A DNA stretch of 59,000 bases. Source: Chrysomallon squamiferum. Lineage: Eukaryota; Mollusca; Gastropoda; Neomphalida; Peltospiridae. Both the position numbers and the translations under genes were made by a program. Under the pieces are notes generated by a model. It saw only the letters and a program-made list of their open reading frames with translations. It did no database searches and was not told the origin of the DNA. Location of the stretch: the NCBI GenBank assembly GCA_012295275.1, contig CM022670.1, forward strand, positions 15,545,198 to 15,604,197, written 5' to 3'. Of the stretch, positions 1 to 27,186 are shown piece after piece (positions within the stretch are counted from its first letter, which is position 1; every line of letters starts with the position of its first letter).

Positions 1-54
1 GAAATCAATCATTTGTGCTTGAAGAAATATAACATATTAACATGAATTTGTTAA

Positions 55-192
<138 letters not shown>

Positions 193-599
193 AAATACAC
201 ACACACACCAACACACATGAACATATATACAAATATAAATTATTATGTAAATAAACATTTTGTTAAATTAATAAGTTTAGTGATTATGGAAATAGTTAAT
301 CAGTCATAAATGTATATTGATAAAAGCAACAGTTATAACGATATTAAATAAACAAAACAAAAGAAAATAAAATAAAAAAGAAAGAAAAAAAGAAGGAATT
401 AAAATCGTTTTCACTTTTTAAAATTCATGATTTTAGCTTATGCACTGGAACTGATAAAAACAGTTATTTACATTCTACTCGAACGTTATTCAGAATCGAA
501 AAGTCTGTTCATAAAGATAATTCATGTACATAAAGAAATAATTCATGTACATTAAATCAAAACACACAAGTTTGGAGAAATACGTGTTATTACCTTTTT

Positions 600-703
<104 letters not shown>

Positions 704-719
704 AAAACACACGCACACA

Positions 720-1600
720 CACACACACAGTAACACATATATATACAAAAATAAATTATTATGTAAATAAATATTTGGTTAAACTATGAAGTTAAGTTAT
801 TATGAAATTAGTTAATCAGTTGCATTTATATGTTGATAAAAACATTAATTATAAAACGATTATAAAAAGACATTGCCGTAATCATCATCAGTTGTAAAGC
901 TGAACACTGGATCCTCAAGCAGAAAGCAGTACATTCCAAACACTGGCGACAATTGCCGAACTTTTCCATGGTCTGCAGATTTTCGGAATGGATCGTTAAT
1001 GACTCAGCTAAATAGAGAAGCTATATTATTCTTGTGGATGTGAGCCTTGCTGTACCCAGGATGGAGAATACCTCCTGGTGTCGCAGATGAAGCAAATACC
1101 TGTTTTCAGGGTGATGACCGCCCTCATCCAACTATCCACAGAGACCCTAACCAGCCAGCTAAAACTCAGTTAAAATTAATTTTTTTCAATAGTTTATATT
1201 CCACTATGAAAACAATAGATCAATAAAAATAATGAATAAAGAAAAAAAATGGAAAAAGAAGAAGAAAAAAAGCTTTATGAGTTTTTAAAAGTGTTAGGAA
1301 GCAAATCAATAACTTTCATTATTATGGTCTTATCTATGATCGCACTAGGTTTATTGTAATAACAAAACTATTTAGATTCCGATGAAATCTATTTTTTTTT
1401 TTTTTTTTTTATGGAAAATAACTTCCTGCAGCCTTCTATGAATGTTTCTACACAGCAATAACCATTCTTTTATGTAGTTGTTTTCTGGTGTGTTTCTGAA
1501 GATGACTACGTAAAAATATTTTCCCTCTTTCTCTTTTGATAATAATTCTGAAGCAGCTTTAAGATGTTAACCTGAAAATCAATGTGTAGAGGTTTTAAAC
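720..1600. other. Intergenic stretch with one unexplained complex island
   Basis: Mostly AT-rich sequence without a supportable gene. Positions about 880-1160 have balanced composition and a short plus-strand frame with clustered cysteines (CGCEPCC, about 1035-1060) that is closed by stops on both sides. I do not recognise it. Confidence 0.5.
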
Positions 1601-1621
1601 ATGTAAAATAGCAACAGTAAT

Positions 1622-1622
1622 T

Positions 1623-1691
<69 letters not shown>

Positions 1692-1710
1692 AATAAATAA
1701 ATAAATAATA

Positions 1711-1746
<36 letters not shown>

Positions 1747-1881
1747 TCTCTGCTCTGTCTCTCTTTCTTTCTCTCTTTTTCTGTTTCTTTTTTCTATCTT
1801 TCACTCTTTGTGTCTCTGTCTCTGTTCCTTTCTCTCTTTTTCGCTCTCTCTTTCTCTTTTTCTTTCTATCTCTTTATATAT

Positions 1882-1933
<52 letters not shown>

Positions 1934-1990
1934 CTATTTATTTATTATTATTTATTTTTTTTTTTTTTATTATAAATATATAAATGAACC
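1622..1990. repeat. Compound microsatellite block (TAA, AAAT, CT, CA)
   Basis: (TAA)n at 1624-1682, (AAAT)n to about 1706, a CT-rich tract to about 1870, then (CA)n at 1885-1930. Open frames here are homopolymeric noise. Confidence 0.95.
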
Positions 1991-2019
1991 CATTTATAAC
2001 ACACGCACAGAAAAAAACA

Positions 2020-2880
2020 AAAAAAAAAAAAAAAAAATAATAAAAAATAATAAATAAATTATCACGTAGATAATAATATGCTGTTGTACTGTCATAAAAA
2101 TAATTCAGGCATTTCTAATATGAGTGAAGTGCAGTTTACAGAGTCGAGTTACATGCATGTTGTGTCACAACACGTTCTCTTTCGTTATTGCAGTCGCAAC
2201 AATGGTGAGCCATAAAAACAGTCCAGGAGGTTTGCGACAACAGAGAAACTAATACGATCTGTCATTATTCTCATACCTATCTTGTCAATCGCCTGTAAGA
2301 TTCATTAAACATGATAGGCCACTTATTCTTAACTTTCGATATTTTTAGTATTTTTCATTTCGACGAGTCTTTTCATTCCTTTTTCTTTTTCTTTTTTATT
2401 CATTTATTTATTTTATTATTATTATTATTATTTTTTTTTTTTTTTTTTTTTTTTCAAATTATTTTTTAAATTACTGTCGTTAAGTTTCATGTTTAGATTT
2501 ATGTTTTTTCTTATTATATTTTCCCCTAAATATTAGAGAAAATTTCTAATTATTGTTGTTGTTGTTGTTGTTGCTGTTATTATTATCATTGTACCTAGAG
2601 CAATTCGTAAAAAAAACAATATAACTAAAAATATTTCAATTTGCCTTTTTGTTTGTTTTTTTTTTTTGTAGTTTTTCTAGTAAATTATAACGCTATAAAA
2701 TCAGGAACGGTTTAAAACTGGCATTTCAGAGTGAATGATTGAAGTACTGTCATTTCCCATAGTTGGTCCAAGTACAAGAGCTAGGCTGCTGGAAAATAAG
2801 CGGTGTAAATATATTAATATAAAAAAAGTTGTTATCAGAAAAAAAAAAAAAAAAAAAAAAAGGTTTTTCCACATTAAACA
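2020..2880. other. AT-rich intergenic DNA, no gene seen
   Basis: Contains a T homopolymer near 2430-2455, a short GTT repeat near 2553-2572 and an A homopolymer near 2840-2860. No frame with splice context or family resemblance. Confidence 0.6.
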
Positions 2881-2892
2881 ATTACATAATTC

Positions 2893-3165
2893 TTCTTCTA
2901 CTACAACTACAACTATTTGAGTTACTACTACTAAAAGCCACTATCACCACTGTTATTATTACTACTACTACCAAAACCATCACCACTGCTATTACAACCA
3001 TTACTACCACTGCTATTAGTAGAAGTACTGCTACTACTACTACTATTAATATTCTGCTACTACTACTACTACTACCACTACTACTACAACTGCTACTACT
3101 ACTACTACTACTATTACCACAACTACCACTACTGCAACTACTACTAATACTACTAATAAAAATAA
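2893..3165. repeat. Imperfect (ACT/ACC)n trinucleotide array
   Basis: About 270 bp of ACT and ACC triplets with occasional substitutions. The poly-Leu, poly-Thr and poly-Val open frames on both strands are by-products. Confidence 0.92.
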
Positions 3166-4646
3166 CGTTTGGCTAATGTCAAAGTCTTCAGAGTTATAAA
3201 AACTATCTCGTCTCAGATTTTTGAGACTGTTAGTTACTGCCTCGGTTTCTAATCCTAAACATTTATTTGTAGTGGCCAGATCACTGCCACACGCCATTGT
3301 AATGAAGCGTTGCTATATTGTTGTCAATTGTTTTGTGCACGTAAACAGAAGTGAATACGAAAACGTGCGTTTTCTTTTCCACTGTATTATTTTTCACTGG
3401 GTATATAGAAACTTTTTGGAAAAGATTAGATTTATGGTGTTGCATATTAGTGAAAAAAATTGTATAGATGTCCAAAAATAGAAAAGTCACAGAAGGATTA
3501 AGCAACGTAACTTTTTGTTTCTTTTGTAAGATCTAGTTTTAGTAAACTAATTGCGTCATCATTATGCAGTAAACAAGTTATTGTGATACCTACTAATTCC
3601 TGCCAGTACTTGTTTAAAATATACATGTTGTGACTGCAATAAATCTGATAAGTAGAAAATATTTTATATACTTTAACGTGTTTGCTTTATTTGGCCTTAG
3701 ACACCAGTGTTTGATGATAATGAATTATAGATATAATAAAACACGTCCGTCAATAATGCATTTTACCTTTAAATGAATGACGTCATATCGTACAGATAAG
3801 TATATCTGTATTGAGAGAGACGGGCAAACAAATACATTCTACATTCGCACACATAACTATATACAAATGTATGCATTATATACGTATTCACAAATACATA
3901 TATGCAAAATGGCTTACGGGCTATTTATTATTTTTAATGTACAAAACCAGAAAAGGATGTAAGCCCTTATGTATCAACAAGTAATTAGTGTCATCATCAT
4001 TAACATGGACCAAAGAAAACGAAATAAAAATAAACTAAAGAGGGGTTATTATTTCTACATATACAATTAACATCTGAACAAAATAATTTTGTCACAACTT
4101 CTTTTGAATTTGTAATCATTTTCTAATGTGTTTCTTTTTTTTTTTTTCTTTCTTTTTTTTCGACATTTATTATCATTCCGTTTTAAATGTCATCATTTTT
4201 CATTGTCTAGAAATGAACAAACTGATATTGTAGGTTGATTGATTTGAGATTTATTAAGTGGGATCGATAACGTGGTCACACGTACTACAACAATTTCTTT
4301 CAAAAGCAAACACTGCTTATCAGCGTAGTTGACCACAATGAACTGTTTGCAAAGTGGCAGCGCTGGAAATAACGAACTGACAGCTTCTTCATTACCAGTT
4401 ATATTCAAAACGGCAAACATGGCCGAGCTTAGATCCGTTCTTTTACATAACCAATTTAAAGCAAGGTCTGGAATATTTACCTGCCAGACTGTATGCAGCT
4501 TTGTTCGTTGTTGACTGGCAGTCCAAGTTCTGTTGACGTTATAGCACTGGCCTTTAAATGACCCTTTGAAACTTAGAAGTACCAAAACCTTTCAAACATA
4601 ACCTTTTAATTTATTGTAAGGAAAATATTTTAAATGTTAAATATTA

Positions 4647-4698
<52 letters not shown>

Positions 4699-4903
4699 AT
4701 ACATATTTTTTCAAAATATTTTATTTATTTATATCTGAATGTATGTATATATGTATGTGTATAAATGTACCTATTTACGACGTTAATGCTGTTTTGTTAC
4801 TGTTGGATTATGTATGATCAAATCAAATTTGTGAATATTATGTAATTACAGATTATGTAGGCTTATGTGTGAATATGGATTTACTTCTTTATGATACGTA
4901 TTA

Positions 4904-4941
<38 letters not shown>

Positions 4942-5525
4942 CTGTCGATATATGTGCATGCTGTTTTATTTTTCGTGCAAATTGTACGTGTTCGTGTTTT
5001 GCTGAATAATAAATACATTTAACACATAACTGTGTCTGGGCACGCTATATATTAATACAAATAGCTTCATTCAAATCATCACAATTACTGGATCGCAATA
5101 AAAACAAGTTTATGTGCAGTTTGAAAACATGGAATATCTATAATGGTTTTTCTGGTATCCACCAAACAGAAACACGTATTTACAGCGTGAAATTGTTGTT
5201 CTGTGCAGCAAGATTAAGTCTGTGACGCGGTGACACAAATTACATGTTTTTGCTTTACGCAGAGAGGTGAAAACAATGCCTTCCATTTCACACTTTGTTT
5301 AATCAGTTTAGGTGTGTATTGATCGCGTTAAAATAGACTTAGAAAATCAACAACAACAACGACAAACAAGCAGGTTCCAGCACAGAACCGTATAACAACA
5401 GTTCAACAGTTTCTCAGTACCAAAATAAATAATAAAAGAAAGAAAGAAAGATAGATATTATTATAAGCGAAAGAATTAATAAATAAAACTATTTTATATA
5501 AAAAAGTTATTTTGAGATTTCTTTG
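3166..5525. other. Intergenic DNA with short microsatellites
   Basis: Contains (ATT)n at about 4648-4696 and (GT)n at about 4903-4940. Open frames up to 130 codons at 4193-4585 exist on both strands, show no family motif and are not accepted as genes. A full CRE-type palindrome TGACGTCA lies at 3778-3785. Confidence 0.55.
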
Positions 5526-5550
5526 AATGTTTGACTATGTTACCTGTGAA

Positions 5551-5667
<117 letters not shown>

Positions 5668-5809
5668 TTCTTTTTCTATCAGATTCTCTCTCTCTATGTC
5701 TGTGTCACTCTCTCCTAATACACATGTTATATATAATTCTACTCACTGATAGAAACTAAGAGACAGAGTATTATAAATAATTTATACTCACTGATAAAAC
5801 CTAAGTTAA

Positions 5810-6688
5810 TCAGTATCCATTCAAGGCACTGGAGTTCTTTGAGACGGTAGACCCGGATTTCTTAGAAACGTTGGACGGAGATATCGACTTGGTAGGGGAT
5901 TTGCTGGGAGACTTGCTGTCCCTTCCGCCCAGTGACGTCATATATCTGTCTATGGCTTCCGGTCCCATCCTGCAGATTTCCAAAGGAGGATGTAATAAAG
6001 GATTTCCGTTCAAGGCAGAGGACGTGTAACGGTAGCCCCAGTCTAGTTTCGTTAACCTACCGAAACTTCTGGGCAGCTGTCGGATTCTGTTGTTTCCTAA
6101 CCAAAGACACCTAAGCTCGACAAGATCGCAGAATGAGTCCGGAAGTCTGGAGAGATCATTGATGAAGAGCAGAAGCGACTCGAGACTCTTCATTTTGCCA
6201 ATCTGTTTGGGAAGACTTTTGATGTGATTGTCGCTCATGTCGAGAAACTCCAGATTTTCAAGTTTCGTCAGCTGAATGGGAAATTCGTGGAAACGGTTGT
6301 TGGCTGCATGAAGGCTTTTTAGGTTTTTTAAATTCTGAAATCCCGAAGGAAGTGATGTCAGCATGTTGTTGCTGATGGCCATTCTTTCTAACTGATGAAG
6401 GAGAGATAACTCTGGTGGAAGTTCTTTCAGTTCGTTGGTATCCAACATCAGCACTCGCAAGTTGACCAGTTTTCCGATGTATCGTGGTACCTCCGGCAGT
6501 TTGTAGTCCAAACAAGCTTCTCTTTCTGGACTTAAATCTAACACCTCCAGTTCGTGCAGACTGAACACAACATCGGGTAACTGGGAGAGATCCTTTCCAC
6601 GTATTTTCAGTTTCTTCAGGCCGTAGTAAAGAGGGTCTTCGGATTCAATTCGAAGTTTATATTTCTTCATGAGTGACGTTGCTGCCAT
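5810..6688 (-). CDS. Leucine-rich repeat protein, single exon, 292 aa
   Basis: Intact 292-codon frame. Residues about 22-230 form eight or nine LRRs of the short intracellular type (pattern LxxLxLxxNxLxxLPxx), for example "LRVLMLDTNELKELPPEL" and "LEFLDMSDNHIKSLPKQI". A capping segment with "NGNPLLHPPLEICR" follows. The last about 40 residues are Ser/Lys-rich and probably disordered ("SKSPSKSPTKS"). There is no signal peptide or membrane segment, so a cytoplasmic or nuclear interaction protein is likely. The Met at 6688 was chosen because the upstream sequence has no coding character and the next LRR starts shortly after. The absence of introns among split neighbours could mean a retrocopy or a naturally intronless gene. 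The exact LRR subfamily cannot be named from the sequence. Codon use is balanced and the gene looks functional. Confidence 0.88.
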   Translation of the reverse strand: MAATSLMKKYKLRIESEDPLYYGLKKLKIRGKDLSQLPDVVFSLHELEVLDLSPEREACLDYKLPEVPRYIGKLVNLRVLMLDTNELKELPPELSLLHQLERMAISNNMLTSLPSGFQNLKNLKSLHAANNRFHEFPIQLTKLENLEFLDMSDNHIKSLPKQIGKMKSLESLLLFINDLSRLPDSFCDLVELRCLWLGNNRIRQLPRSFGRLTKLDWGYRYTSSALNGNPLLHPPLEICRMGPEAIDRYMTSLGGRDSKSPSKSPTKSISPSNVSKKSGSTVSKNSSALNGY

Positions 6689-7130
6689 TGTATCGATTCA
6701 GTTAAATGTATTATAAACACGTTAAATTAAACGACAAAGATAGCCCAGCAAAATACTGTTTTTGTAAGAAGACAGCATGTCTCTAATTAACACACACACA
6801 ACTCATCTGTCCGGTGAAAGCATCAGTAAGAAGTTATTAACGCAGATCACGACAGATACACACAAACCCGCTTCACGACAGTCTCGGTCCAGTCTGATTC
6901 GCTTGTAAGCTTGTAAGCGAAAATCAAACAATATCGAACTTGACTGCCCTGCCCTTCGCGCTGTAGTAACCCTCAGTCGTAAGCCGAGAACAATAGCGAG
7001 TTAACAAACTGAGCACTTTGTCTAAATCCTGCCTTCACCCAGTGAAAGGTTTCAGTAAACGTTTGGCAAGCTGCGCTACCAACGCCTCGGCAACCATACG
7101 TCACATGTCCCGCCTCTCCCAATAGAACGA
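6689..7130 (-). promoter_or_regulatory. Probable promoter and 5' leader of the LRR gene
   Basis: This stretch directly upstream of the LRR start has more GC and CpG than the surrounding DNA, notably 6890-7110, and no repeats. A promoter role is inferred from composition and position; no convincing TATA box was found. Confidence 0.35.
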
Positions 7131-7439
7131 ACAGAAAAAAATGAAAAAGAAAAAGAAATCAGTCTATTAGATACGGGTGGCAATCAGTCATCGACGCTCG
7201 TTGTTCCTTTCATAAAAAAAAAAACATTTCTTTAATCGCTGTAAAAGGGATAAGACGTTAGATTGTTAATAGCTTTCAAAGTGAAACGATACCGACCTAT
7301 GCTCGGGTTACATAATTTATGTATTATTTTCTGAACAATAAAACAGAGAATATGTAGTAAACCTTGATAGGAGAAAAAAAAAAAGAAAAAAACGCAAACC
7401 AGTATAACAGTTCAGTTAGGATTTGCTTTAAGACTGGAT

Positions 7440-7552
7440 TTATGAAAAAAAAAAAATAAAAAAAAAATAAAATAAAATAAAATAAATAAATAATAATAAT
7501 AATAATAACAATAATAATAATATATTTTTACTATTTATTTATTTATTTATTT

Positions 7553-7635
<83 letters not shown>

Positions 7636-7689
7636 TATGGAATAGTTGTATATATACGGTATTTTTACATTTATTAATTATTATTATTA

Positions 7690-7737
<48 letters not shown>

Positions 7738-7780
7738 TATGGAATAGTTGTATATATACGGTATTTAGCAGATAGAGCAT
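7440..7780. repeat. AT-rich microsatellite block with an internal duplication
   Basis: Runs of (AAAT), (TAA) and (ATT). A unit ending GGAATAGTTGTATATATACGG occurs near 7638 and again near 7740, about 100 bp apart, so the block contains a tandem duplication of array plus unique sequence. Confidence 0.85.
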
Positions 7781-8404
7781 GCATTACAGGAAATGTCAAG
7801 AGCCATAATATATATTACACTGAAGAAAAAAGCAGTAATAATGTTAAGAGTAAAACCAGTCACGTGTTGACAGAAAGAAAAGAGGTGAATGTAATGTGTT
7901 ACCGCGTGGTAACGACAATCGATTGTTAGTCTTTAGAAGGCGATGTGTACGGCTGAAAACAGATAATGCAGTGGTATACAATGAATAATGTATGTGACTA
8001 TGATTTTATGGGTTACTGCAGGTTCATATAAAATACCCAACTGTCTAGTAGTTATTTCTTTATCATTCAGGTTTACAGACCCGGTGTAAATAATTTTTAT
8101 CTTTTTTATTTTTATTTTTTTAATCTAAATGGAAAGTCAAGTTTGTGTAATAGACGGTATGCACACAAAGAGTGTTTACTTACATACATAAGTATATCAA
8201 TACACATGTATATATATACATATATAGGTTGACGGAATGTTGTTATGAAAACCTGATCGGACCTGAGCTTAGTTTTAGTGGAGGTGCGTAAATCGGCAGA
8301 TAAGTGAAGTATATGTTCGTAATTTTACATCATATTTTGTAGAATCAGATTTATCATTTATTTTATTTTTTTATTTTTTTTTTTTAATCATATAGGTATC
8401 TGTA

Positions 8405-8612
8405 TGCAGTGGCGCAGATACGGTATGACACGTATGGTATGTGTCTTAGGCGCCACTTCACGATGGACGCAACTGAACTCTTTCTGTTATACCTGACTGG
8501 TATTTTTCAGCTGATTTTATGGTAATGCTATTTGAAAGTTGGCCTCGGATGTTTGGTCAGGGGTGCAGTTCAGTGCTTGCCACCGGCGCTGTTTTTAAAT
8601 AGATACGCTCCT
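8405..8612. mobile_element. Possible short non-autonomous DNA transposon
   Basis: The left end reads CAGTGGCGCAGATACGG and the right end, read on the minus strand, CAGCTAGGAGCGTATCT. Both begin with CAG as in hAT-type ends and are imperfect inverted repeats. There is no coding capacity. A second candidate end with CCGCCGCCAG lies near 8858. Call rests only on end resemblance. Confidence 0.3.
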
Positions 8613-9149
8613 AGCTGTAATATTACTATATCTCTGATGTAAGACTTTTACAAGGCAAATACCATGCTCTAGCAAAACAATCGTGATTCTAATGGAAAAT
8701 ATAATTATCTGTTCCTTTTCTCAGTTAACATACATATATATTAGTTTGCAGTTATAATCATATTAATTAGTTATTTATTGTGCATTGACTCTGTTCTCTG
8801 TAATGTGTTAAATTGATTTTTACACCAAAGGGGAGTGGTGCCCCAGACCCTAGAATCCGCCGCCAGAATACTGCTGATAAAATAAATAAAGCAGAATCAC
8901 CGAGTTACGTTCATTTCAGTTATTAAAACAGAATGTTTTCAATATGCTGACTGTTTTTATTTCTTTTATTTCTTTATTTCTTTATATTATATTATATTAT
9001 ATTATATTATATTATATTATATTATATTATATTATATTATATTATATTATTTATTTATTTATTTATTTATAATACAAACGATTTATCGACGATCGATCAA
9101 TAAATGTGATTATGTGATTGCGTAAAGTACCCGTCTTCTGTATATATCA

Positions 9150-9242
<93 letters not shown>

Positions 9243-9635
9243 ACGGTAAAAAAGTAATAAATCTCTATTAAAAGGTGATCACGAGTGATAATCAGCATAC
9301 ATAACACGGCTTTCTCCAAACTGATGTAACGTGCTTAGAAACGATGTAAATATTTTCACTGAACTAACGACGCAAAAACACGCTTAAAGATTTTCCTTTG
9401 ATCTTATTTCTAATCAGCTTAAGCAACAGACTGAAATAAAAGGATTAAAACCACGCCTAGAAGTGAAACAAATGTTTGACATTTCACATACATATGCATG
9501 TGTGTTGATTTATCTACATGAATTATCTTTAAGAAAATTTATTCGATTTTGAATAGCATTCGAGCAGAAGGTAATTAATTATTAATTTTAAAAAGGACAC
9601 CTGATTTTATTTATTTATATGTTTTATTTATTTAT

Positions 9636-9695
<60 letters not shown>

Positions 9696-9868
9696 GATTA
9701 TTATTATTATTTCTAAGAAAGAAATGAAACCATAGTCAATTTGGAAAAAAAAGAAGCTTATTATTTTATTCTTATAACTGGAAAGTATACGATAATATAA
9801 AAAGTATTCCGACACAGTTAAAGGTTTGTTTAATAAAGTAGATTTTTATTTACTTATTATTATTATTA

Positions 9869-9912
<44 letters not shown>

Positions 9913-10094
9913 GTTTTTAATCATTTTTGTTATTTATTTATTTATTTATTATTTTTTATTACACTGCTATTTGACATTCAAGAAAATCTCTTCGATTCCA
10001 GTAGTTCCGCTGACATTCTGTTAACACTGAATACATATTGTGTATGTAACTACTTACAACAAAAGACACGCAGTGGGCTAACAGAACTGTTTAA
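8613..10094. other. Intergenic DNA with microsatellites
   Basis: Contains a (TATAT)-type pentanucleotide array at about 8983-9050, (GA)n at 9152-9241 and (ATT)n arrays near 9640-9695 and 9856-9910. No gene seen before the SVWC terminal exon at 10095. Confidence 0.7.
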
Positions 10095-12203
<2,109 letters not shown>

Positions 12204-12377
12204 TGTGTTAGATTTTCACTGCAAAAACGATCTACACAATAAAACAGCTGTACTATCGCACGATAAGACTTTTATTCTCATAACCACAGTTTTCTGATAG
12301 CAGACTTCATTTCTTTTATTGTTTAACCATTAATACGATCTGTGTTAGAAAATCCATGGGATGACAGATATTATTAA

Positions 12378-12435
<58 letters not shown>

Positions 12436-13907
12436 AGCAACAACAACAATAATTTAAACAAACAAATACTGTGGTAAGCTACTTAAAAATTGAGATTTCT
12501 TTGTGCAGGTATATGAATTACTCGACATATATGAACATATTAAGTAAATAATATTTTACACTTTTTATTTCTATATCCTGGTTCTTATATCAAAATCTGT
12601 GCTGTATCAAAATGAAAGGACGACTCAGTCTGTGTAATACTTTGTTAAGGATAGAAGCATAACTCGACCAGCAGTAAGACATATTTTATATACACTTCTC
12701 CAGAAACAGGAAAAAAAAAACATAGAACTATCCAAATGCATTCTCTGAGAAGAAAATTAATCTCCGACATATCATACTCACCCTATTAATACGTTTCAGA
12801 TGAAATATGGTCATCTCAGTCTCTGGCAGGAAATATCTCTTACATTATTTTTTGTTATTATCTCCAACAAATAACAAACCTTAGACTTCTTTACAAAAGA
12901 TGGCATTTTCATTTCCTCGTATCTTTTCCTTTCTTGTTAGATGTTAGTGTTATTGTATTGCTTTCTGTTATTATTATGCATCAAACCGATGATCTTCAAT
13001 TCAAATCGAATAAAAAGAAAATTAAAAAAAGATTGTTCACTGGAGTTCGAAATATGTTTTTGATTTAAGCGACTACAGGAAAGCCTCATTAGTAAGGTAC
13101 GCAGTTTTTAATGACGTCACTAATGTAATTGACGCAACATCTCTACGTTAAAACGTAATCACGATAGAGATCTATTTTGCCTGCATACAAGTAGAAGATA
13201 TCTAACAATGTGAGTAATTATGAGTCAAGACTACATCACAAATATATAAAAGAAAGACCAGGAAGGCATCCACGGTTTCAGGGGATTAATCAGATTGTTA
13301 TGAGTTTCAGTACAAAAAGAAAAACAAAAACAAAAACAAAAAACCTGATCGATAAACTGGAAGAGTATTAGTGTCGGGTGGCTCCATTCTATGTCCATAT
13401 TATACATATGTAAGATATATATACTCACCCTGATGTGTGTATGTATGTGTGTGTGTGCGTGCGTGTGCGAATACTCTTCCAATATTTTAAATTATTATTA
13501 TTATTATTTTTATTATTATTAATTTTACAATGCATTATAATGTTCTAATTACATAATATATAATATTTGCATCATTCAGTAAAATTGCTAAAATTAAATG
13601 TTTCAGATCACTAGAAGAGATGGTTTAGCTACGAAACGTATTGGTAAAGTGCTACAAACGAAAAGCCATTAACGAATTTTAATTGGAAAAAATCAAACCA
13701 AGTAAAAGAAAAAGGAAGAAAGAAAAAAATCAACAACAAACAAAGAGAATAAACTAAAAACTATTTTAATGGAAATCCTCCATTCGTCAGAAAATTAATA
13801 TAGAAATAATCAAAACAAGTAAATAAAGACTTTATAAAAATAAGAGGATAAGGAACAGAAGGAGAAGAGAATGTAGATATTCAAATTAAATAAAGTCAGT
13901 AAGAAAA
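12204..13907. other. Intergenic region between SVWC and KY-A, head to head
   Basis: The two genes are transcribed away from each other from this 1.7-kb region, so both promoters should lie in it. Visible items are (ATT)n at 12369-12432, a TGACGTCA palindrome at 13112-13119, and near 13610-13660 a motif (ending CTACGAAACGTATTGG) resembling the 3' end of some retroelements. No further exon found. Confidence 0.5.
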
Positions 13908-22038
<8,131 letters not shown>

Positions 22039-22283
22039 TAAAACATGCGTGAAATCTGCAGTTGTTTTACAAATCTTATATCACATAAACATATCCATAT
22101 CCATATATATATATAGACACATATACACGTGTACATAAAAAAATTAAAATTAAAAAATAAGTAAATAAATAAATAAATAAATAATAAAGAAAAAGAAATC
22201 GAAAAAATAAAAAAATAAGATGTATATAAATACCTAATAATTATGAATAAAATAAAAAAGAATTTGTACAAAAAATATATTTA

Positions 22284-22338
<55 letters not shown>

Positions 22339-22782
22339 GTAAATAATTAAGTAAATAAATATATAAAAATAAATAATAAAAATAATATAAAAGAAGAAGG
22401 AAAAAAATCGGAAAAAAAAATTTTGAATCATGGTTAAAACGTTACCTTTAATACAACACTAATAAGTATTTCTAAATTTTTTATATTTAATATTTAAAAC
22501 TTAATGTTTATAAGTAAATAAATCAGTATTTAGTAATTAAACAGATGATAATCGAGTTCAGTTATTTTAATTAGAACTGTTACTCATTTCAACTGACTGT
22601 CTGTCTGTCCGTGAAACATTCAAATTCTTAGAGGTTCATGTAAACATGTTTCTTTGTTTATACAACTGTATGTAAATAACATTTACAAATATTCATAGCA
22701 AATGTATATTCTGTAGTTGATAAAATGAATGTACTTTAGACTGACCAATATATATATTCTGTTTTATTTTATTTTATTTATT

Positions 22783-22873
<91 letters not shown>

Positions 22874-23491
22874 TTGTTGTTGTTGTTGTTGTTGTCGTTG
22901 TCATTTTTATTTGTTTTTATTTTTTTTTATTCTGAAGGCTGATGGTGATGAATTAAAATCACTTTTGTAACTCTGCCAATATCTACAAACAACATCTTGT
23001 TAATGATATACGTGCTGAGTTTAGACATTAATCAAGTCCTGAGATTTCACCACAAGTTACAGATGTGCTTTTAACGCAAGTTTACGAAGAAAATAACAAC
23101 ACCAACAAATGATTTAATATTTTATTACCACTTTAGTACATTGTGCTGGCACTGTGCCATGTAAACCATGCCCCATTAAAATGAAAAAAAAGATGGCACA
23201 CTGAACTGAAGTATATATTGCAGCCTGTATTGTAAATAAATTCACCTTGACAGACCGTTGTGAGTTTGCATTAATTTTTCGTTAACGTTAATTAATGGTA
23301 TCAAAAGCTTGTTTGCTATTACAAGATATGAAAACTTTAAAAGAAAATGTTTAACATAAATAAGCCCTAAATTACTGATCTGTTTATAAGTATACTTTAA
23401 AATAATAATGCAAAATAATAATAATTATATAAATAATAATATTTATAATAATAATAATAATAATAATAATGATAACTATAATAATTTGTTA

Positions 23492-23530
<39 letters not shown>

Positions 23531-23725
23531 TATAATTTTATTAAATAACAATAAAATGAAATAAGATTAATAATAACTGATGTAAGTATTGTACTAAAGG
23601 GACTGAAATGAAATCTCTCTCTCTCGTCTTTCTTACACGTACGAAACACGTGCTCAAACACACACAGCCAAATCTTTTTCATCATCAATATTCCTAACTC
23701 AAAGATACATGTTTTATTTTATTTT
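22039..23725. other. 3' region between convergent KY-A and the SDR gene
   Basis: Both genes end into this region. It holds (AAAT)n at about 22150-22400, (ATT)n and (GTT)n at about 22770-22895, and (TAA)n at about 23440-23530. Several AATAAA hexamers occur inside the repeats, so the real poly(A) signals cannot be picked out. No gene seen. Confidence 0.65.
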
Positions 23726-26735
<3,010 letters not shown>

Positions 26736-27186
26736 ATTTGTTTCTGTTAAAATAAAAAATACGGTCTTAAAATTCCAAGGATCTACAATTATTTGACTGA
26801 CGACGAAAATGTATTTTGTAACGATAACGTAAAGGCCTTTAACTAATGAACAAATTATGTAATGCTATTATTTCATTACAGACACTTCAAGCACCTGTAC
26901 TGTCGGTGATGTTGGTAGGAGATTGAAATGTTGACTGTATATAATTATGTTCAGATTTTCGTTGTTTGTTAGACAATACAGTTAAAATACTTTCTGATTC
27001 CTTATATTTGATTTAATTTTTTTTTTAATTTTCTGACTAGTCAGGCTTTTTTTTATTATTATTATTTTTTTTTTTTTCGCCGTCTACTTTGCACAGTACA
27101 ACAATATCCTAATATCTGCATTATGAAAATGTAACTAGTAAACCGAAACGACTCATTCACAGGCATACTAAAATAATATGTTGTGA

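Noticed and set aside
4193-4585. 130-codon minus-strand ORF
   Set aside because: No family motif, no splice or promoter context, and overlapping open frames on the other strand; could be chance.
13231-13482. Minus-strand ORF as 5' exon of the SVWC gene
   Set aside because: The SVWC signal peptide and ATG were found in the exon at 12125-12203, so no upstream coding exon is needed.
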